A DNA stretch of 64,000 nt from Flavobacterium nitrogenifigens (GTDB lineage: Bacteria > Bacteroidota > Bacteroidia > Flavobacteriales > Flavobacteriaceae), in assembly GCF_003254565.1 (NCBI RefSeq), contig NZ_QJRI01000178.1:62001-126000 (forward strand), given 5' to 3'. This document shows, piece after piece, positions 27,413 through 36,613 of the stretch (its first letter is position 1; each line of letters opens with the position of its first letter). The notes below the pieces were generated by a model, which ran no database searches, was not told where the DNA came from, and saw nothing but the letters and a program-made list of their open reading frames with translations. Position numbers and translations under genes: made by a program.

Positions 27413-28432
27413 CTAAAACTTCGAAAGCGTTTCCAACACATAAGTATGCATTACTTCTTTGTAATCTAAATGCGTTACAATTCTGAGCTTATTATGTCCT
27501 AAAGAACTTATAAGTATATTTTTCTGTTTTAATTTTTCAATTAATAATTGATCGCTGTAACCTTCTGCAAGCGAAAAAATCAAAATATTCGTTTCTACAG
27601 GTTCAATAGACAAAATCCAAGGTTTTGTGCTTAAGATTTTTGCAATTTCTTTTGCTCTGCGATGGTCTTCCGCTAATCTTTCGATATTATGAGCTAAAGC
27701 GTACAATCCTGCCGCAGCTAAATAACCAACTTGACGCATTCCACCACCTAATATCTTCCTGATTCTCAACGCTCTGTGAATATCAGCTTTACTTCCAAGC
27801 AGTACAGAACCAATTGGAGCGCCTAAACCTTTAGACAAACAAACCGAAATTGTATCGAAAATAGCCCCAAATTCTCTAGGATTCTGCCTTTTAGCTACTA
27901 ACGCATTCCATATTCTAGCGCCATCCAAATGAAACTTCAAATTATGAGCGTCACATACTTTTTTTATTTCTCTTAAATCTTCCAATTCGTAACACGCACC
28001 ACCGCCTTTATTGGTTGTATTTTCCACACAAACCAAACTTGTTAGCGGACTATGATAAAACTCTGGATCGTTTATTGCAGCTTTTACTTGTGCGGCAGTT
28101 ATCATTCCACGGTTTCCGTCTACTAAACAGCAAGAAACACCGCTGTTAAAAGAAACTCCTCCTCCTTCATAATGATAAACATGGGCATATTTATCAGCAA
28201 TTAACTGCTCTCCTGGCTGCGTATGCAGTTTTATTGCAGTCTGGTTTGCCATAGTTCCAGACGGAAAGAAAAGACCAGCTTCCATACCAAAAAACTCTGC
28301 TGTTCTGTTTTCCAATTCAATCACCGTTGGGTCCTGTTTGTATACATCATCGCCAACGTGGGCATTAAACATATACTGCAGCATTTCATAAGTAGGCTTT
28401 GTTATGGTATCGCTGATTAAATTTATTTCCAT
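27413..28432 (-). CDS. ltaE: Low-specificity L-threonine aldolase
   Basis: A 339-residue PLP enzyme of the aspartate aminotransferase fold. The start MEINLISDTITKPTYEMLQ matches the family's DLRSDTVTxPT opening. The PLP lysine is in SVCLSKGLGAPIGSVLLGS, and the family's HLDGARIWNA motif is present. It splits threonine or allo-threonine to glycine and acetaldehyde, or works in the reverse direction, in the cytosol. Length is standard. It ends against the inverted-repeat region and has no operon partner. Confidence 0.92.
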   Translation of the reverse strand: MEINLISDTITKPTYEMLQYMFNAHVGDDVYKQDPTVIELENRTAEFFGMEAGLFFPSGTMANQTAIKLHTQPGEQLIADKYAHVYHYEGGGVSFNSGVSCCLVDGNRGMITAAQVKAAINDPEFYHSPLTSLVCVENTTNKGGGACYELEDLREIKKVCDAHNLKFHLDGARIWNALVAKRQNPREFGAIFDTISVCLSKGLGAPIGSVLLGSKADIHRALRIRKILGGGMRQVGYLAAAGLYALAHNIERLAEDHRRAKEIAKILSTKPWILSIEPVETNILIFSLAEGYSDQLLIEKLKQKNILISSLGHNKLRIVTHLDYKEVMHTYVLETLSKF

Positions 28433-28583
28433 ATTCTAAAAACTATATCTTATTTTTGTATGCAAAATTACGTATTACTTATAGTTATTCTCAGCAAGTT
28501 TTGGTAAAATTTAACTCGCTGGTTTCTCTAGACCAAATTAACGTAATAATTCTAAAAAACATATAAAACCTAGTAATTAATTT

Positions 28584-29682
28584 ATGACAACAGCCGAACA
28601 AGTAAAAGGTATTGTGGAGCGCCTTGGTGCGTTGAGGAGGTATCTTTGACGTTGATGCCAAGCTAATCGAAATCGCAAACGAAGAAGAAAAAACTTTCGC
28701 TCCTGATTTTTGGAACAATCCAAAAGAAGCAGAAAACATTGTAAAGAATCTTCGAAACAAGAAAAAATGGATTGAAGATTATGATAAAGCAGTAGCGCTT
28801 ACAGAAGAATTACAGCTTGCTTATGATTTTTACAAAGAAGGAGAACTTTCTGTAGAAGAATTGGATGAACAATATGAAGCTGCACAAGCACATATCGAAA
28901 ATATCGAATTCAAAAACATGCTTTCTGATGAAGGTGACAGTTTAAGTGCAGTAGTACAAATCACTGCTGGTGCTGGTGGAACGGAAAGCTGTGACTGGGC
29001 AGGGATGCTGATGCGTATGTACATGATGTGGGGAGAAAGTTATGGTTACAAAATTAAAGAACTTAACTTTCAAGAAGGTGACGTTGCCGGAATTAAAACC
29101 GTAACTTTAGAATTTGAAGGAGATTATTCTTTCGGATATCTAAAAGGAGAAAATGGAGTTCACCGTTTAGTTCGAATTTCGCCTTTTGACAGTAATGCAA
29201 AACGTCATACTTCATTCGTATCGGTTTACGTTTATCCGTTAGTTGATGATAGCATCGAAATCGACATTAATCCTGCCGATATTGAAATTACAACTTCTCG
29301 TTCGAGTGGTGCTGGTGGACAGAACGTAAACAAGGTTGAAACTAAAGTTCAGTTAGTTCACAAACCAACTGGAATCCAGATTCAGTGTTCTGAAACGAGA
29401 TCACAACAGGATAACAGACAGCGTGCTATGCAAATGCTTCGTTCTCAATTGTATGAAATTGAGTTGAAGAAACAACAAGCACAGCGTGCTGATATTGAAG
29501 CTGGAAAAATGAAAATTGAATGGGGTTCGCAAATTCGTAATTACGTAATGCAGCCTTATAAATTAGTAAAAGACGTTCGTACCGGCTACGAAACAAGTGA
29601 TGTTGACGGTGTAATGAACGGAAATATCGATCCATTCTTGAAAGCCTATCTCATGATGATGGGACAGAAAGAAGAGGAATAA
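28584..29682 (+). CDS. prfB: Peptide chain release factor 2, made by programmed +1 frameshift
   Basis: Translation starts at ATG 28584 and meets an in-frame TGA at 28647 after 21 codons. A +1 shift continues at GAC 28648 through 344 further codons to the stop at 29682, giving 365 residues, the usual RF2 length. The domain signs are the stop-codon recognition tripeptide SPF (in VRISPFDSNAKRHTS) and the peptidyl-transferase motif GGQ (in SSGAGGQNVNKVET). The protein releases chains at UGA and UAA codons. Because the early stop is UGA, RF2 itself controls how often the shift happens. An annotation that begins near 28861 misses the N-terminal domain. Confidence 0.97.
28635..28650 (+). promoter_or_regulatory. 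prfB: prfB programmed +1 frameshift signal
   Basis: AGGAGG (28635-28640), three bases, then CTT TGA C (28644-28650): a Shine-Dalgarno-like stimulator at the right distance from the slippery CTT and the UGA stop, followed by C, as in E. coli prfB. It is notable here because Bacteroidota ribosomes make little use of Shine-Dalgarno pairing for initiation. Confidence 0.96.
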
Positions 29683-29694
29683 AGTTTTCAGTCG

Positions 29695-29765
29695 CAGTCA
29701 CAGTTTTCAGTTTAAATTAGCTAAAACTGTGACTGAAAACTGTGACTGAAAACTGTGACTGAAAA
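29695..29765 (+). repeat. Hairpin and 13-base tandem repeat between prfB and msrB
   Basis: A perfect 13-bp stem, CAGTCACAGTTTT (29695-29707) with AAAACTGTGACTG (29723-29735). Its right arm is the start of three exact tandem copies of CTGTGACTGAAAA (29727-29765). The left side also carries TTTTCAGTCGCAGTCACAG, a partial inverse of the same unit. It may act as terminator or RNA-stability element; the copy number is likely to vary between strains. Confidence 0.8.
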
Positions 29766-29780
29766 CTTAAATAAATAGTT

Positions 29781-30227
29781 ATGATAAAATGGGCAGACGT
29801 AATTCATTTTACAAATAAAGGAAATCCAACTCCAGACAAAAAAGTGGAGAAAACAGAGGACGAATGGAAACAGATTCTAACTCCAGAAGAATTTCAAGTT
29901 ACGCGTTTAAAAGGAACGGAAAGATCTTTTAGCTCGGAATTGTGCAGTTTATTTGATCCTGGAATTTATGAATGCAAATGCTGCGGAACAGTTCTTTTTG
30001 ATGCAAGCGAAAAATTTGAATCAGGAACTGGCTGGCCTTCTTTTACACAACCAATTAAAGAAAATGCAATTGGCTACCATGCCGACAAATCGTACGGAAT
30101 GATTCGTGTTGAGGTTGTCTGCAATGTTTGCGATGCACATTTAGGCCACGTTTTTCCTGACGGTCCGCCGCCAAGTGGCTTGCGTTATTGCATTAACGCA
30201 GTTTCATTATCAAAAATTAAAGAATAA
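29781..30227 (+). CDS. msrB: Peptide-methionine (R)-S-oxide reductase
   Basis: A 148-residue enzyme that repairs the R form of methionine sulfoxide in proteins. Two zinc CxxC pairs are present (CKCC and CNVC), with the family strings FESGTGWPSF and AHLGHVFPDGP. The catalytic Cys is in LRYCINAVSL near the C-terminus. There is no signal peptide, so it is cytosolic, and it is not fused to MsrA. It follows prfB after a repeat-bearing gap and is closed by its own terminator. Confidence 0.95.
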   Translation: MIKWADVIHFTNKGNPTPDKKVEKTEDEWKQILTPEEFQVTRLKGTERSFSSELCSLFDPGIYECKCCGTVLFDASEKFESGTGWPSFTQPIKENAIGYHADKSYGMIRVEVVCNVCDAHLGHVFPDGPPPSGLRYCINAVSLSKIKE

Positions 30228-30232
30228 TTTAT

Positions 30233-30265
30233 AAAAAGCGTTTCATTAAAAATGAATCGCTTTTT
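30233..30265 (+). terminator. Terminator after msrB
   Basis: A 15-bp stem with one mismatch, AAAAAGCGTTTCATT with AATGAATCGCTTTTT, three-base loop and T run, five bases after the stop. Confidence 0.9.
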
Positions 30266-30560
30266 TTATAATCTCTACTTTATAAATGATTTAACAAAAC
30301 AAATGTAAGCTATAACTTAGCAATTAAATTATTTATTTTCTTCATCTGAATTCTCATTTACTTTAGGCAAAACCATCAAGCCACTGCTATTCAATTCATT
30401 AAAAAAAACTCACTAAATTAATATCCAAAATGTTAATTTTGTAAAAATCCACGTATTATTTTAAACATTTATTAAGAAACGAGAAAAAATAATTAGGTAA
30501 TTAAAATCTAATTCATTTTATTTGGCAAAAAATAACCTTTTAGTCGATTAAAATTTGTCA
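30266..30560. other. Intergenic region before the lpxD-like gene, no gene seen
   Basis: About 295 AT-rich bases. TAATTTTG at 30434-30441 fits a -7 element but has no TTG at the right spacing and lies 120 bases before the gene. I see no RNA gene or open frame worth calling. Confidence 0.55.
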
Positions 30561-31559
30561 ATGAGATCCTATTCTATCCAAGAAATTAACGAAGTTATTA
30601 ATGGCGTAATTTACGGCAGCACTTCACAAAGCATAACTGCAACAGAACAATTAGAAAAAGCAACAACTTCGGAAATCTCATTTATCGGAAATAAAAAATA
30701 CGAAAAATACTGGTCAACATCTAACGCTTCAATAGCAGTTGTAAATGAAGACATTTCAATTGAACCTGGAGAAAACCGTGCTTTCATAAAGGTAAAAAAT
30801 GCCGATTTGGCCATGTCACAAATCCTTGCCCTTTTTGCTCCCCCCGCCCCAATCTTTCATAACAATATTCATAAAACAGCCACTATAGACGAGACTGCTA
30901 TAATTGGCGAAGGTGCTAAAATTGGCGCTGGCTGTTACATTGGCCCAAAAGTTGAAATTGGCGCTAATACAGTAATTTATCCGAATGTGACCATTTTAGA
31001 TGAGTGCACAATCGGAAGAAACACAACTATTTGGTCTGGGACGGTTATTCGCGAACGTTGCCATATTGGAAGCGAATGCATCATTCACCCCAACGCAACA
31101 ATTGGAGCAGATGGTTTCGGATTTCGTCCTTGTACAGAAAAAGGCTTGGTAAAAATTCCACAGATTGGAAATGTTATTATTGGCAACGGTGTAGAAATTG
31201 GAGCAAATTCTTGTGTAGACCGCGGTAAATTCAGTTCTACAATTCTTGGTGATGGCTGTAAAATAGACAATTTAGTTCAGATTGGACATAACAGTAAACT
31301 AGGCAAGTTCTGTATTATGGCTGGAAATAGCGGTTTAGCAGGTTCAGTAACCTTAGGAAATGGAGTTATTATTGGAGGAAGCGCTTCTATAAAAGATCAC
31401 ACCACAATTGGAGATGGCGCCATAATTGGCGCTGGATCTGGCGTTACTGGAGATGTTCCTGCTGGAAAAACTATGTTAGGATACCCTGCTGTCGAAGCTC
31501 GTGATGCTTTAAAGCAATGGGCTTTGTTAAAGCAAATGGTTTGTGGTCCTAAAAAATAA
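30561..31559 (+). CDS. LpxD-like UDP-3-O-acylglucosamine N-acyltransferase
   Basis: A 332-residue protein starting at ATG 30561 (MRSYSIQEINEVINGVIYG); a TTG two codons upstream is less likely. An N-terminal LpxD domain (1-100) is followed by a left-handed beta-helix of hexapeptide repeats from about 105. The catalytic-type His is in VQIGHNSKLGK, and the DRG motif is in NSCVDRGKF. LpxD adds a 3-hydroxyacyl chain to the amino sugar in lipid A synthesis. Flavobacteria usually have the main lpxD beside lpxC, fabZ and lpxA; this copy is alone, so it may be a second acyltransferase of the same family. I leave the symbol empty for that reason. Confidence 0.82.
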   Translation: MRSYSIQEINEVINGVIYGSTSQSITATEQLEKATTSEISFIGNKKYEKYWSTSNASIAVVNEDISIEPGENRAFIKVKNADLAMSQILALFAPPAPIFHNNIHKTATIDETAIIGEGAKIGAGCYIGPKVEIGANTVIYPNVTILDECTIGRNTTIWSGTVIRERCHIGSECIIHPNATIGADGFGFRPCTEKGLVKIPQIGNVIIGNGVEIGANSCVDRGKFSSTILGDGCKIDNLVQIGHNSKLGKFCIMAGNSGLAGSVTLGNGVIIGGSASIKDHTTIGDGAIIGAGSGVTGDVPAGKTMLGYPAVEARDALKQWALLKQMVCGPKK

Positions 31560-31583
31560 TCCCAATTAAAAACACTAATAAAG

Positions 31584-31613
31584 AAACATCCTCTAAAATG
31601 GATGTTTTTTTTA
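31584..31613 (+). terminator. Terminator after the lpxD-like gene
   Basis: An 8-bp stem, AAACATCC with GGATGTTT, 8-base loop and a run of T, 25 bases after the stop. Confidence 0.85.
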
Positions 31614-31706
31614 TTTAATACTTTTTCTTAATTTACAAAGCAACTCGTTTATTTCAATTGATTTTGTAAATTAGCCAACACTATTTTATCAAATCAATAC
31701 TATATT

Positions 31707-33335
31707 ATGGATTTAAACTTCAATAAAAACGAAGATCACAATAAATTACTTCTTTCTGAACTAAAACAAAAATTAGCAAAAGTTAAATTAGGCGGAGGCG
31801 AAAAAAGAATCGAGAAATTGCATTCTGAAGGAAAAATGACAGCTCGCGAAAGAATTGCTTATTTATTGGACGAAAATTCTAAAAGTATTGAAATTGGAGG
31901 TTTTGCTGGTGAAGGAATGTATCCAGAACACGGCGGTTGTCCTTCGGGAGGTGTTGTGGTAAAAATTGGCTATATCAGAGGAAAACAATGTATCGTGGTT
32001 GCCAATGATGCTACTGTAAAAGCTGGAGCTTGGTTCCCGATAACAGGAAAGAAGAACCTTCGTGCGCAGGAAATCGCAATGGAAAACCGACTTCCAATTA
32101 TTTATCTTGTAGATAGCGCAGGGGTTTATCTCCCAATGCAAGATGAAATTTTTCCAGATAAAGAACATTTCGGACGCATTTTTAGAAACAACGCTCAAAT
32201 GAGCAGTATGGGAATTACCCAAATTGCTGCCGTTATGGGAAGCTGTGTTGCTGGAGGCGCTTACCTACCTATTATGAGCGATGAAGCTCTAATCGTTGAT
32301 AAAACTGGAAGTATTTTCCTTGCTGGAAGCTATTTAGTAAAAGCAGCAATTGGCGAAACAATCGACAATGAAACTTTAGGCGGAGCAACAACTCATTGCG
32401 AAATTTCAGGTGTTACCGATTATAAAGCTAAAGACGATAAAGATGCTTTAGACAAAATCAAAAACATTGTAGATAAAATTGGTGATTTTGATAAAGCTGG
32501 CTACAGCAGAATCAAAGCCGAAAAACCAGCTTTAGATCCAAACGAAATTTACGGAATTCTTCCAAAAGCCAGAACCGAACAATATGACATGATGGAAATC
32601 ATTAAACGTTTGGTTGATAATTCAGAATTTGAAGCTTATAAAGAAGGCTACGGACAATCTCTTATTACAGGTTATGCTAGAATTGATGGCTGGGCTGTCG
32701 GAATCGTTGCCAATCAGAGAAAAGTAGTAAAAACCAAAAAAGGTGAAATGCAGTTTGGAGGCGTTATTTATTCGGATAGCGCTGATAAGGCAACTCGTTT
32801 TATTGCCAATTGCAATCAGAAAAAAATTCCTTTAGTATTTTTACAAGACGTTACAGGCTTTATGGTTGGTTCAAAATCAGAACACGGCGGAATTATTAAA
32901 GACGGTGCCAAAATGGTAAATGCTGTGAGTAATTCTGTTGTTCCAAAATTCACTGTTATTGTTGGAAACTCATACGGAGCAGGAAATTATGCTATGTGCG
33001 GAAAAGCTTATGATCCTCGATTGATATTTGCCTGGCCAAGTGCAGAACTTGCTGTTATGGGAGGAACTCAAGCCGCAAAAGTATTGGCGCAAATTGAAGC
33101 TTCTTCTCTCAAAGCAAAAGGAGAAAAAGTCGATGAAGCAAAAGAAACCGAATTATTCGATAAAATAAAAGCCCGTTACGATGCACAAACATCGCCATAC
33201 TACGCTGCTTCTAGACTTTGGACAGATGCCATCATTGACCCACTCGAAACCCGCAATTGGATTTCCATGGGAATCGAAGCAGCAAACCATGCTCCTATTC
33301 AAAAACCTTTTAATTTGGGAGTCATTCAAGTGTAA
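31707..33335 (+). CDS. Acyl-CoA carboxylase beta subunit (biotin-dependent carboxyltransferase)
   Basis: A 542-residue carboxyltransferase with both crotonase-like halves. The N-half has GKMTARERIAYLLDE and the oxyanion-region string GSCVAGGAYLP. The C-half has VTGFMVGSKSEHGG and NSYGAGNYAMCG. This set, especially VTGFMVGxxxE, is typical of methylcrotonoyl-CoA carboxylase type subunits, which work in leucine breakdown with a biotin-carrying alpha subunit. Propionyl- or geranyl-CoA cannot be excluded. No biotin carboxylase gene is nearby, so the partner must be encoded elsewhere. No signal peptide; cytosolic. Confidence 0.9.
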   Translation: MDLNFNKNEDHNKLLLSELKQKLAKVKLGGGEKRIEKLHSEGKMTARERIAYLLDENSKSIEIGGFAGEGMYPEHGGCPSGGVVVKIGYIRGKQCIVVANDATVKAGAWFPITGKKNLRAQEIAMENRLPIIYLVDSAGVYLPMQDEIFPDKEHFGRIFRNNAQMSSMGITQIAAVMGSCVAGGAYLPIMSDEALIVDKTGSIFLAGSYLVKAAIGETIDNETLGGATTHCEISGVTDYKAKDDKDALDKIKNIVDKIGDFDKAGYSRIKAEKPALDPNEIYGILPKARTEQYDMMEIIKRLVDNSEFEAYKEGYGQSLITGYARIDGWAVGIVANQRKVVKTKKGEMQFGGVIYSDSADKATRFIANCNQKKIPLVFLQDVTGFMVGSKSEHGGIIKDGAKMVNAVSNSVVPKFTVIVGNSYGAGNYAMCGKAYDPRLIFAWPSAELAVMGGTQAAKVLAQIEASSLKAKGEKVDEAKETELFDKIKARYDAQTSPYYAASRLWTDAIIDPLETRNWISMGIEAANHAPIQKPFNLGVIQV

Positions 33336-33457
33336 CAATTTAAGAATTCTCAACAAGGCGTTAAATAAAAAGTAAAAAACTTATTTTCAAGGTGTTAAAA
33401 ATAAATATTTAATTAAAAATTAGTAACTTAGTATATAATTTTTAATCACACAACATC

Positions 33458-33880
33458 ATGGAAAATGTAAAAAGTTTAAATAAATGGGCAAATTCGCACA
33501 CTTATTTACCAGTTGATTTAGTACGTATTGTTTTGGGTGGATTTTTATTTATGAAAGGTGTCTCTTTCGTCACCAATATTCAATACCTGCATGATTTGAT
33601 TTCCCCTATCGATAAGTATGGCGGAGGCATGTTTATGCTGCATTACATTGCTCCTGCCCACATGATTGGTGGTATAATGATTATTTTTGGGCTTTTAACC
33701 CGATGGGCGATTGCGGCTCAATTACCCATTTTATTTGGTGCCGTTCTTGTCAACTCTATGGGAAGAATGCATTCTGAAAGTTTAGTTCTTGCTATAGTCG
33801 TTTTATTAGTCTGCATATTCTTCCTCTTTTATGGAAGTGGCAAACATTCTGCAGATTATTACTTTAAAATGCAACAATAA
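33458..33880 (+). CDS. DoxX family membrane protein
   Basis: A 140-residue protein with four predicted membrane helices (for example LVRIVLGGFLFMKGVSFV and HMIGGIMIIFGLLTRWAIAA), which is the DoxX layout. Members of this family are small integral membrane proteins, some linked to quinone or thiol chemistry, most without assigned role. It is a single gene with its own terminator. No catalytic motif can be pointed to. Confidence 0.85.
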   Translation: MENVKSLNKWANSHTYLPVDLVRIVLGGFLFMKGVSFVTNIQYLHDLISPIDKYGGGMFMLHYIAPAHMIGGIMIIFGLLTRWAIAAQLPILFGAVLVNSMGRMHSESLVLAIVVLLVCIFFLFYGSGKHSADYYFKMQQ

Positions 33881-33888
33881 CCTCATAG

Positions 33889-33917
33889 GTCCTCAGTTAC
33901 GCTGAGGACTTTTTTTT
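33889..33917 (+). terminator. Terminator after the DoxX gene
   Basis: A perfect 8-bp stem, GTCCTCAG with CTGAGGAC, loop TTACG, and eight T. Confidence 0.93.
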
Positions 33918-33977
33918 GAGTGTTAATTAATTCTATAAAATTTCTTTAATTGCGTTTTATGACTTAAATTCGCCGAC

Positions 33978-34325
33978 ATGAATTGGATTCGTAAAACCGT
34001 TATTCTTATTACACTTATACTTGCAGGACTGTTTGCTTATCAGGCAGACCAAGCTTCTGTACACGTAATTGAAACGGAAAAATCTGACACCAACTTCTGC
34101 AAAGACATTCCCGATTCATCTGCATTTATACAGCCACAGGGAAGTTATCAGCTTGCCGCAAACATCAAAACAAATCCAACTGGGATAATTAAATGTTTTG
34201 ATACCCTTTTACCGCTTATTCCGCAACATCAAACTGTTTCAGTTAGTACAGCATACACTAAACTCTTTACAACTCAAAGTAAAAAGGTTTTAGTCATACT
34301 TTATGCTTTCCATTTTTTCTGGTAA
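33978..34325 (+). CDS. Small unknown protein with N-terminal membrane segment
   Basis: A 115-residue protein that I do not recognise. It opens MNWIRKTVILITLILAGLFAY, a membrane anchor or signal peptide, followed by a polar part with two Cys (FCKDIPD and IKCFDTLL) that could pair in the periplasm. A hydrophobic end (KVLVILYAFHFFW) may touch the membrane again. It is followed by a gap of about 100 bases and another small membrane-anchored protein. Coding is supported by length, starts and the signal-like leader only. Confidence 0.55.
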   Translation: MNWIRKTVILITLILAGLFAYQADQASVHVIETEKSDTNFCKDIPDSSAFIQPQGSYQLAANIKTNPTGIIKCFDTLLPLIPQHQTVSVSTAYTKLFTTQSKKVLVILYAFHFFW

Positions 34326-34432
34326 ATAAATTCTTGATTTTTCATTAGAAGACTTATTCTTCAGCACGCACTTAGCCGTTTTCAAACCGAAAACTGTTAT
34401 GCGTATCATTTATTTATTACATTAAAAACATT

Positions 34433-34909
34433 ATGGAAACTACTACCACAATAATGGGTATTGTGATTTTAATTATTGTCGCTATCCCTATTTACTTTTC
34501 TGCGCGTTCATCAGCTGCAAGCAAATCAAGAATTTTAAATATCAAAAAAAGATTCAATCCAACTCATCCAGAAGATTTTGATTTGACAGAATCGATCAAT
34601 AATAAGACTTTAACTATTGATCAGAAAAACAACAAGTTCATTTTGATGAATTTCAATCCGAATCAACAAGAGTCAATATATGTCGATTTAAATACAATTG
34701 CTTCATGCAAATTGGTTCCGACAACAGATTCTGGTTCTGATACTATTGTTAAAATTGATTTTGATTTTCAAGAAAAAGAAACAGGTAAAAAAATAATAAT
34801 TCCATTCTATGATTTTGACGACGATCGCATCAAACAGATTAGCGTCTATCAAGATCATCAGTTTGCGAAAAAATGGCTTAAAATCATCCAAGATTCTATA
34901 TCACGTTAG
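34433..34909 (+). CDS. Unknown membrane-anchored cytosolic-domain protein
   Basis: A 158-residue protein with one N-terminal helix (TIMGIVILIIVAIPIYFSA) followed by basic residues, so the C-terminal domain of some 125 residues probably faces the cytosol. That domain has alternating strands (VDLNTIASCKLVPTTDSG, IVKIDFDFQEKETG) and a last helix (FAKKWLKIIQDSI), reminiscent of PH-like folds, but I can name no family. It ends before a clear terminator. Confidence 0.65.
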   Translation: METTTTIMGIVILIIVAIPIYFSARSSAASKSRILNIKKRFNPTHPEDFDLTESINNKTLTIDQKNNKFILMNFNPNQQESIYVDLNTIASCKLVPTTDSGSDTIVKIDFDFQEKETGKKIIIPFYDFDDDRIKQISVYQDHQFAKKWLKIIQDSISR

Positions 34910-34922
34910 TTATTTAATTCAG

Positions 34923-34953
34923 AAAAGAGGCTCAATTTGAGTCTCTTTTTTTT
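34923..34953 (+). terminator. Terminator upstream of the hemN promoter
   Basis: A 12-bp stem with one mismatch, AAAAGAGGCTCA with TGAGTCTCTTTT, three-base loop and T run. Confidence 0.88.
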
Positions 34954-34962
34954 ATAGGTTAT

Positions 34963-35006
34963 ATGATATTTGTCATTTTATGTCTTAGCCTAAAGTTTTA
35001 ATTTTG
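34963..35006 (+). promoter_or_regulatory. Fnr/Crp-type box and -7 element of hemN
   Basis: The palindrome ATGATATTTGTCAT (34963-34976) has TGA-N6-TCA half sites as bound by the Crp/Fnr family. Its centre lies 33 bases before the centre of TAATTTTG (34999-35006), which puts the box near -40 if TAnnTTTG is centred at -7. The same 44-base arrangement occurs before ccoS and ccoI. Confidence 0.75.
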
Positions 35007-35027
35007 ATGTAAACTAAATCCGTCATT

Positions 35028-36392
35028 ATGAAAATTTCTTTGACTCAAAAGTATAATGTTCCAGGTCCAAGATATACTAGTTACCCAACAGTTCCATATT
35101 GGAATGAAGCTGACTTTACATCCGAAAAATGGATTACTACTTTAAGGCAATCATTTTCTGAAAGCAATTCAAAAAACGGAATAAGTTTATACATTCACCT
35201 GCCTTTCTGTGAAAGTATGTGCACTTTTTGCGGGTGCAACAAACGTATTACAAAAAATCACTCGGTAGAAGAAAAATACATTCAGGCAGTTCTGAAAGAA
35301 TGGAAAATGTATTGTGATTTGCTTCCTGAAAAACCCATAATTAAAGAAATTCATTTAGGCGGAGGAACTCCTACCTTCTTTTCAAAAGAAAATTTAGAGT
35401 GTCTTATTAACGGAATTTTTGATCATGCTGTAAAAGCAGAAAAACATGAATTTAGTTTTGAAGGACATCCAAACAACACCACTCACGAACAGCTTAAAAA
35501 ATTATATGATTTAGGCTTTCGCCGAGTAAGTTTTGGTGTGCAAGATTATTCACCTACAGTTCAAAAAGCAATCAATAGAATTCAGCCGTTTCATAATGTT
35601 GCCAAAGTAACATTTTGGGCTAAAGAAATTGGCTACACTTCAATTGGACACGATATTATTTTCGGCCTTCCATTTCAAACCATCGAAGATGTAGTTGATA
35701 CTGTCGAAAAAACAAATTCATTAAAACCCGATAGATTGGCATTTTACAGCTATGCGCACGTGCCTTGGATAAAAGGAAACGGACAACGTGGTTTTAATGA
35801 TGAGAATCTACCAAAAGATGCCGAAAAGAGAAAACTATACGAAATTGGTAAAAAACTTCTTATTCAGAATGGCTATCACGAAATTGGCATGGATCATTTT
35901 GCCTTAAAAGATGACAGCTTATACAAAGCGGCTCATAATGGGAATCTACATAGAAACTTTATGGGCTATAGCGCTTCTAAAACTCAAGTTATGATTGGTC
36001 TAGGTGTTTCTTCAATTAGCGACAGTTGGTACAGTTTTGCGCAAAACACCAAAATTTTAGAAGAGTACTACGAGATTTTAGAATCTAATAAACTTCCTGT
36101 TGTAAAAGGTCATATTTTAAACGATGAAGATCTTATCATTAGAAAACATATTCTGAATTTAACTTGCGAACTAGAAACTTCCTGGACTGCAGAATCTTTA
36201 AATTTTACCGAACTTCCTGAAGTGTTAACTGCTTTGAAAGAAATAGAAAATGATAATTTAATTGTCATTGAAAACAATAAAATCAAGATTACAGAAGAAG
36301 GAAGACCTTTTGTCCGCAATATCTGCATGGCATTTGATTTACATCTAAAAAGAAAGTCACCGGAAACAAATCTGTTTTCGATGACCGTATAG
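35028..36392 (+). CDS. hemN: Oxygen-independent coproporphyrinogen III oxidase
   Basis: A 454-residue radical SAM enzyme. The [4Fe-4S] cluster motif is CESMCTFCGCN (CxxxCxxC plus the extra Cys typical of HemN), and the SAM-binding GGGTP is in EIHLGGGTPTFFS. It begins with the HemN opening KYNVPGPRYTSYPTVPYWNE. It turns coproporphyrinogen III into protoporphyrinogen IX without oxygen, so heme can be made at low oxygen for the cbb3 oxidase encoded next door. The upstream Fnr-type box fits induction under oxygen limitation. Confidence 0.94.
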   Translation: MKISLTQKYNVPGPRYTSYPTVPYWNEADFTSEKWITTLRQSFSESNSKNGISLYIHLPFCESMCTFCGCNKRITKNHSVEEKYIQAVLKEWKMYCDLLPEKPIIKEIHLGGGTPTFFSKENLECLINGIFDHAVKAEKHEFSFEGHPNNTTHEQLKKLYDLGFRRVSFGVQDYSPTVQKAINRIQPFHNVAKVTFWAKEIGYTSIGHDIIFGLPFQTIEDVVDTVEKTNSLKPDRLAFYSYAHVPWIKGNGQRGFNDENLPKDAEKRKLYEIGKKLLIQNGYHEIGMDHFALKDDSLYKAAHNGNLHRNFMGYSASKTQVMIGLGVSSISDSWYSFAQNTKILEEYYEILESNKLPVVKGHILNDEDLIIRKHILNLTCELETSWTAESLNFTELPEVLTALKEIENDNLIVIENNKIKITEEGRPFVRNICMAFDLHLKRKSPETNLFSMTV

Positions 36393-36613
36393 TTTAAATT
36401 AGGATAAACGTCAAGTATATTTTCTTTTAACACAAAGAAACATAGTTTATTTGGAAATTTTAAAAAAGCCGTTTCACTAATTTAAATGCACATAGTTTAT
36501 TATATGCAGAAACTTATTTCTTTAAAATCTCTTTTTTTTTTCGAAATGAAAAAGCCCATATTTCTATATATTGAAATATTTTTTCAATTTTCATCAAAGA
36601 AATAAGATATTTT

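Noticed and set aside
28584..28860. prfB as a broken gene
   Set aside because: The stop lies in the standard programmed frameshift context, and both parts together give full-length RF2.
29727..29765. CRISPR array
   Set aside because: The repeats are 13 bases and directly adjacent, with no spacers and no cas genes.
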